Assembly (NCBI RefSeq): GCF_008831155.1
Contig: NZ_WBKB01000001.1
Coordinates: 434,001 to 498,000, forward strand
Source of the DNA: Gulosibacter chungangensis
GTDB lineage: Bacteria; Actinomycetota; Actinomycetes; Actinomycetales; Microbacteriaceae
Length of the DNA: 64,000 nt
Reading direction: 5' to 3'
Below are positions 61,299-64,000 of the stretch, one piece after another; within the stretch, counting starts at the first letter, position 1, and every line of letters begins with the position of its first letter. Position numbers and translations under genes: made by a program. The notes beneath the pieces are model-generated. The model had not been told where the DNA came from and searched no databases. It saw nothing but the letters and a program-made list of their open reading frames with translations.

Positions 61299-62408
61299 AT
61301 GACATCTTCACTTTCTGATGCCACACTTTCGAACCTTCCCGAGTCGATCGCCCGCATTGCCGCGAGCGCCGAGCTGCGAGACCCGATGGATGCACCAGCC
61401 TTGCGCTGGGGAATCCTCGGTGCCGGCTTGATTGCTCGCCGCTTCACCGAGGAAGTGACCGCCCACACGCGCTCTACCGTCGCTGCCATCGGCGCCCGGG
61501 ATGTGAAGCGCGCGCAGGCCTTCGCCGCCGAACTGGATATTCCACGCGCCTACGGTTCCTATGACGAGCTCATCGACGACCCCGAAGTCGATGCCCTCTA
61601 TATCGCGACGATCAACCCGACCCACCACGATCTGGCGCTGCGCGCTATCGAGTCGGGTAAGCCCATCCTGGTCGAAAAGCCCTTCACGCTGAACGCGGTC
61701 GAGGCCAGCGCGGTATTTGCCGCAGCGGAGGCGAAGGGCGTGTTCATTATGGAGGCGATGTGGACGCGCTTCCTCCCCCAGTTCGAGGTGCTGCGCGCGA
61801 TCACCCGCGGCGGTCAGCTCGGAAAGCTCGTGAACGCGCACGCCAACTTCGCGGGCACGATGCTTGAAGAGATTCCGCGGCTGGTGGAGCCCGCCCAGGG
61901 TGGCGGTGCGCTGCTCGATATCGGGGTGTACTCGGTCTCGGCGATTCACGACGTGATCGGCAAGCCCGAGCAGGTGGTCGCCGCTGGCAACCTGATGAAG
62001 CAGCACGCGGTGGATGCATCCGCCGCGATCATCATGCGCACCTCTGAGGCCCTCGGCACTGCCCGCAGCAACCTCGACGGCCGCGCACCCTCCGGCGCGG
62101 AGTTCATCTTCGAACACGGCATCGTCGACTTCCCGACCGACTTCTACGCGCCTGGCGTGCTCCGGCTCTATGAATTCGACGATGACGGCCCGACAGAAGC
62201 TTCCGCCGACGGCGTAGCCGACGCTACCGTCACCGAGTGGGATGCGACGGTTCCGGGCGGCTTCCAGTTCCAAGTTGCCGAGGTGGCTCGCTGTGTGGCG
62301 GCCGGGATGCAGGAGTCGGAGGTTATGCCGTACCGCGCCACAATCGAGGTGCTCGAGATTATGGACGAGGCTCGGGCAGCGATTGGCGTGAAGTTCCCGG
62401 GCGAGTAG
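61299..62408 (+). CDS. Gfo/Idh/MocA-family oxidoreductase (dihydrodiol/xylose-dehydrogenase-like)
   Basis: A 369-residue NAD(P)-dependent enzyme with the Rossmann strand WGILGAGLIARRFTEEV, the catalytic-site Lys in PILVEKPFTLNAVE, and MEAMWTRFLPQFEVLR, which is typical of dimeric dihydrodiol dehydrogenase and D-xylose dehydrogenase relatives. GGGALLDIGVYSVSAI carries the active-site Asp and Tyr. ATG 61299 adds a 28-residue N-terminal extension before the Rossmann domain; the in-frame ATG at 61386 could also be the start. It is monocistronic and unlike the dehydrogenase at 45945. Confidence 0.85.
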   Translation: MTSSLSDATLSNLPESIARIAASAELRDPMDAPALRWGILGAGLIARRFTEEVTAHTRSTVAAIGARDVKRAQAFAAELDIPRAYGSYDELIDDPEVDALYIATINPTHHDLALRAIESGKPILVEKPFTLNAVEASAVFAAAEAKGVFIMEAMWTRFLPQFEVLRAITRGGQLGKLVNAHANFAGTMLEEIPRLVEPAQGGGALLDIGVYSVSAIHDVIGKPEQVVAAGNLMKQHAVDASAAIIMRTSEALGTARSNLDGRAPSGAEFIFEHGIVDFPTDFYAPGVLRLYEFDDDGPTEASADGVADATVTEWDATVPGGFQFQVAEVARCVAAGMQESEVMPYRATIEVLEIMDEARAAIGVKFPGE

Positions 62409-62418
62409 GCCCCTGACG

Positions 62419-63108
62419 CTAGCTGCCGTGAACTCCCGGGCGGGAGAGGACCGCGGGCCATTTCACGTGACGGTGCAGGAGTCGAACGACGTAACCGACG
62501 AGCACCGCGGCAATCACCGTGCCTTCTCGAACGCCCAGGAGCTCCCCAAAGAAGAGCAACGACAGGATCACTGCGATCACCACGAGCGTGGAGTCCACCA
62601 TGATCTTCACCGTGCTGAACGGCCTGCGGGTCACGATTTCGAGGGCCACCGCAGCGCCATCACCGGCGAGCGTGAGTACCCGCGGGGTGACCTGCAGCCA
62701 CACGCCAATTCCGAGCACCACCGAAGCCGCGAGCGAAAGCCCGAGCTGGATGAGGTAGCTGTCAGCGGCCACACCATCCAGGCCTCGAAGCAACCAGACC
62801 GACAGGTCACAGAAGGAACCGAAAGCGAAGGCTGCGGGGATCTGGAGCAGCTGAATCAATTCAAAGCGTCGGCGCAGCAGGAGAATCTGAAAGATCAGCA
62901 GCACGATATTGATGCCGACCGTGTAGACCCCGAGGCTAAACGGTGTGGCGTAGCTCATCACCAGCGGGATGGCGCTGATCGGGGTGGTCCCGATCAAGGC
63001 GTACACCGACAGTGCGATGCCGATGGACATGATGAAGATTCCGACCAAGAACGTGAGATAGCGCAGCGTGAGGTTCACGCCGCGTGACACTTCTTTGGGA
63101 TCCGACAT
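62419..63108 (-). CDS. YczE/YyaS/YitT-type membrane protein
   Basis: A 229-residue protein with about five to six spans. YLTFLVGIFIMSIGIALSVYALIGTTPISAIPLVM is the characteristic first-repeat pattern of the YczE/YitT-like family, with the G-T-T-P-I loop. The last part, KWPAVLSRPGVHGS, is cytoplasmic. ATG 63108 follows AAGGAGA. The function of the family is unknown. It is convergent with the oxidoreductase gene (10-bp gap) and lies downstream of the yceI gene, separated from it by the hairpin at 63176-63211. Confidence 0.8.
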   Translation of the reverse strand: MSDPKEVSRGVNLTLRYLTFLVGIFIMSIGIALSVYALIGTTPISAIPLVMSYATPFSLGVYTVGINIVLLIFQILLLRRRFELIQLLQIPAAFAFGSFCDLSVWLLRGLDGVAADSYLIQLGLSLAASVVLGIGVWLQVTPRVLTLAGDGAAVALEIVTRRPFSTVKIMVDSTLVVIAVILSLLFFGELLGVREGTVIAAVLVGYVVRLLHRHVKWPAVLSRPGVHGS

Positions 63109-63175
63109 CGCATTCTCCTTGCATCGGATGGTCGTATACGATCACGGCCAACTCGCTGAGTCTAGGGAAAAGCAG

Positions 63176-63211
63176 AATCTCCCGCATGCGCTTCACAGCA
63201 TGCGGGAGATT
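63176..63211. terminator. Terminator downstream of yceI
   Basis: AATCTCCCGCATGC pairs perfectly with GCATGCGGGAGATT (14 bp) around an eight-base loop. On the minus strand CTGCTTTTCCC follows, so it ends yceI transcription; TTCTT follows on the plus strand. Confidence 0.88.
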
Positions 63212-63228
63212 TCTTGCTCGCGTGAGAC

Positions 63229-63774
63229 TTAGGCCTGGAGGGCCGCCTGGCCGTCGATCACGATGGTGACGTCGTCACCCAGGGTGAGACCGCCAGCCTC
63301 GGTCGGAGCGTTCCAGCTCACGCCGAATTCCTTGCGGTTGATCTTGGTCGACGCCTCGAAGCCAGCCTTGGTGTTGCCGTAGCCGTCGACGGTGACGCCA
63401 CCAAATTCAACCTTGAGCTCGACATCCTTGGTGACGCCACGGAGCGTGAAGTCGCCAAGCACGTAGATGTCCTCGCCCTCAACGCGGATCGACTTCGAGA
63501 CGAAGTTGATCTGCGGGAACTCCTCGGCGAGGAAGAAGTCCGAGGTGCGCAGGTGCTGGTCACGCTGTGCCTGGTTGGTGTTCACCGAAGCAACTTCGAT
63601 GGTCACGTTGACCTGTGCATCCTCGATGTTGTCACCAACAACGATCGAGCCTTCGAACTGCTCGAACTTGCCGCGAACCTTCGAGATCGCCATGTGGCGA
63701 ACGACGAATCCGACTTCGGTGTGGGTGGGGTCGATTACCCAGGTACCGGCGCTGATGCCTTCAATAACGGTCAT
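63229..63774 (-). CDS. YceI-family protein
   Basis: A 181-residue lipocalin-like protein. It begins GTWVIDPTHTEVGFVVRHMAI and carries KVRGKFEQFEGSIVV, TSDFFLAEEFPQINFVSKSI and the late GYGNTKAGFEASTKINRKEFGVSWN, all diagnostic of YceI. It lacks a signal peptide, unlike E. coli YceI. ATG 63774 follows AAGGAG. YceI proteins bind isoprenoids or long-chain lipids. A link to the olefin cluster is possible but is not shown. It is followed by a strong terminator. Confidence 0.93.
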   Translation of the reverse strand: MTVIEGISAGTWVIDPTHTEVGFVVRHMAISKVRGKFEQFEGSIVVGDNIEDAQVNVTIEVASVNTNQAQRDQHLRTSDFFLAEEFPQINFVSKSIRVEGEDIYVLGDFTLRGVTKDVELKVEFGGVTVDGYGNTKAGFEASTKINRKEFGVSWNAPTEAGGLTLGDDVTIVIDGQAALQA

Positions 63775-63964
63775 GCGAACTCCTTCAACAATTGGTTGTA
63801 GATACAACTTATTTCACTTGCCACGAAAATGCAACACTTTTCATGAAAGTTGCAGGGATTGAAGCTGAGAACGACTTCCCCAGCGACGACCCGATGTCCG
63901 TCTGACGATTGATTCAAACGGCCACCGGTTACACCGTGTCACTTGAACCCTGGATAATGGCGAC

Positions 63965-64000
63965 ATGTTTGGTCGTCGCGCGCGCAGGAGAGATAAGCGC
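63965..64000 (+). CDS. Start of a gene cut by the window edge
   Basis: ATG 63965 opens a frame of twelve codons (MFGRRARRRDKR) to the last base. GGATAAT eight bases upstream could be a -10 box. The start is too short to identify, and it could be chance. Confidence 0.35.
   Translation, partial: MFGRRARRRDKR

Overview
The window is high-GC DNA from an actinobacterium, most likely Microbacteriaceae or a close relative. The grounds are short intergenic gaps, overlapping ATGA/TGATG gene junctions, frequent GTG and TTG starts, a DtxR/IdeR-type iron box, a CsoR copper sensor, a fused OleBC protein and a very frequent GGATGC/GCATCC hexamer. Genus assignment is inference. No prophage, transposase, integrase, rRNA operon or CRISPR array was seen; the region reads as chromosomal metabolic and accessory DNA.

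Left part (1-16 kb). Two divergent membrane proteins are followed by a GNAT acetyltransferase, a PIG-L-like protein without the usual metal motif, and an iron-box-controlled divergent pair (NtaA/SnaA-type FMN monooxygenase and CitE-like lyase) next to an isochorismatase-like hydrolase. The copZ-copA copper operon has a perfect CsoR-type palindrome upstream. A 74-bp hairpin-rich tandem repeat separates this from an amine-catabolism regulon (moaF, flavin amine oxidase, amino acid/amine permease, cupin), which carries three copies of a 16-bp palindrome and a divergent TetR gene.

Middle (16-44 kb). A SAM methyltransferase gene is coupled to csoR. Then come a ThDP enzyme, a cluster of REP-like elements, a luciferase-like oxidoreductase, a three-gene cell-envelope operon (protease lipoprotein, unknown lipoprotein, DUF4333 protein), and two N-compound catabolic cassettes: MHS transporter/YtcJ amidohydrolase/M20 amidohydrolase with a PucR activator, and GntR/nitrilase/APC permease/PfpI. 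Iron proteins (MbfA-like exporter, ferritin), dcd and tRNA-Gly(CCC) lie between them. A KUP potassium transporter gene is broken by two in-frame TAG codons and an N-terminal frame problem. A complete RbsA/RbsC/RbsB-type sugar ABC transporter follows.

Right part (44-64 kb). A sugar/inositol block (sugar-porter MFS, Gfo/Idh/MocA dehydrogenase, IolE-like isomerase, LacI repressor with two perfect 14-bp operators) is bracketed by two related long palindromes. After an LLM oxidoreductase, an MFS exporter and a SIMPL protein comes a complete olefin-hydrocarbon cluster: oleA, fused oleBC and oleD. Just upstream on the same strand are an HTTM/DUF5819 pair and a phytoene-desaturase-like FAD oxidoreductase. 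The window ends with a second Gfo/Idh/MocA oxidoreductase, a YczE/YitT-type membrane protein, a YceI protein and the first codons of another gene.
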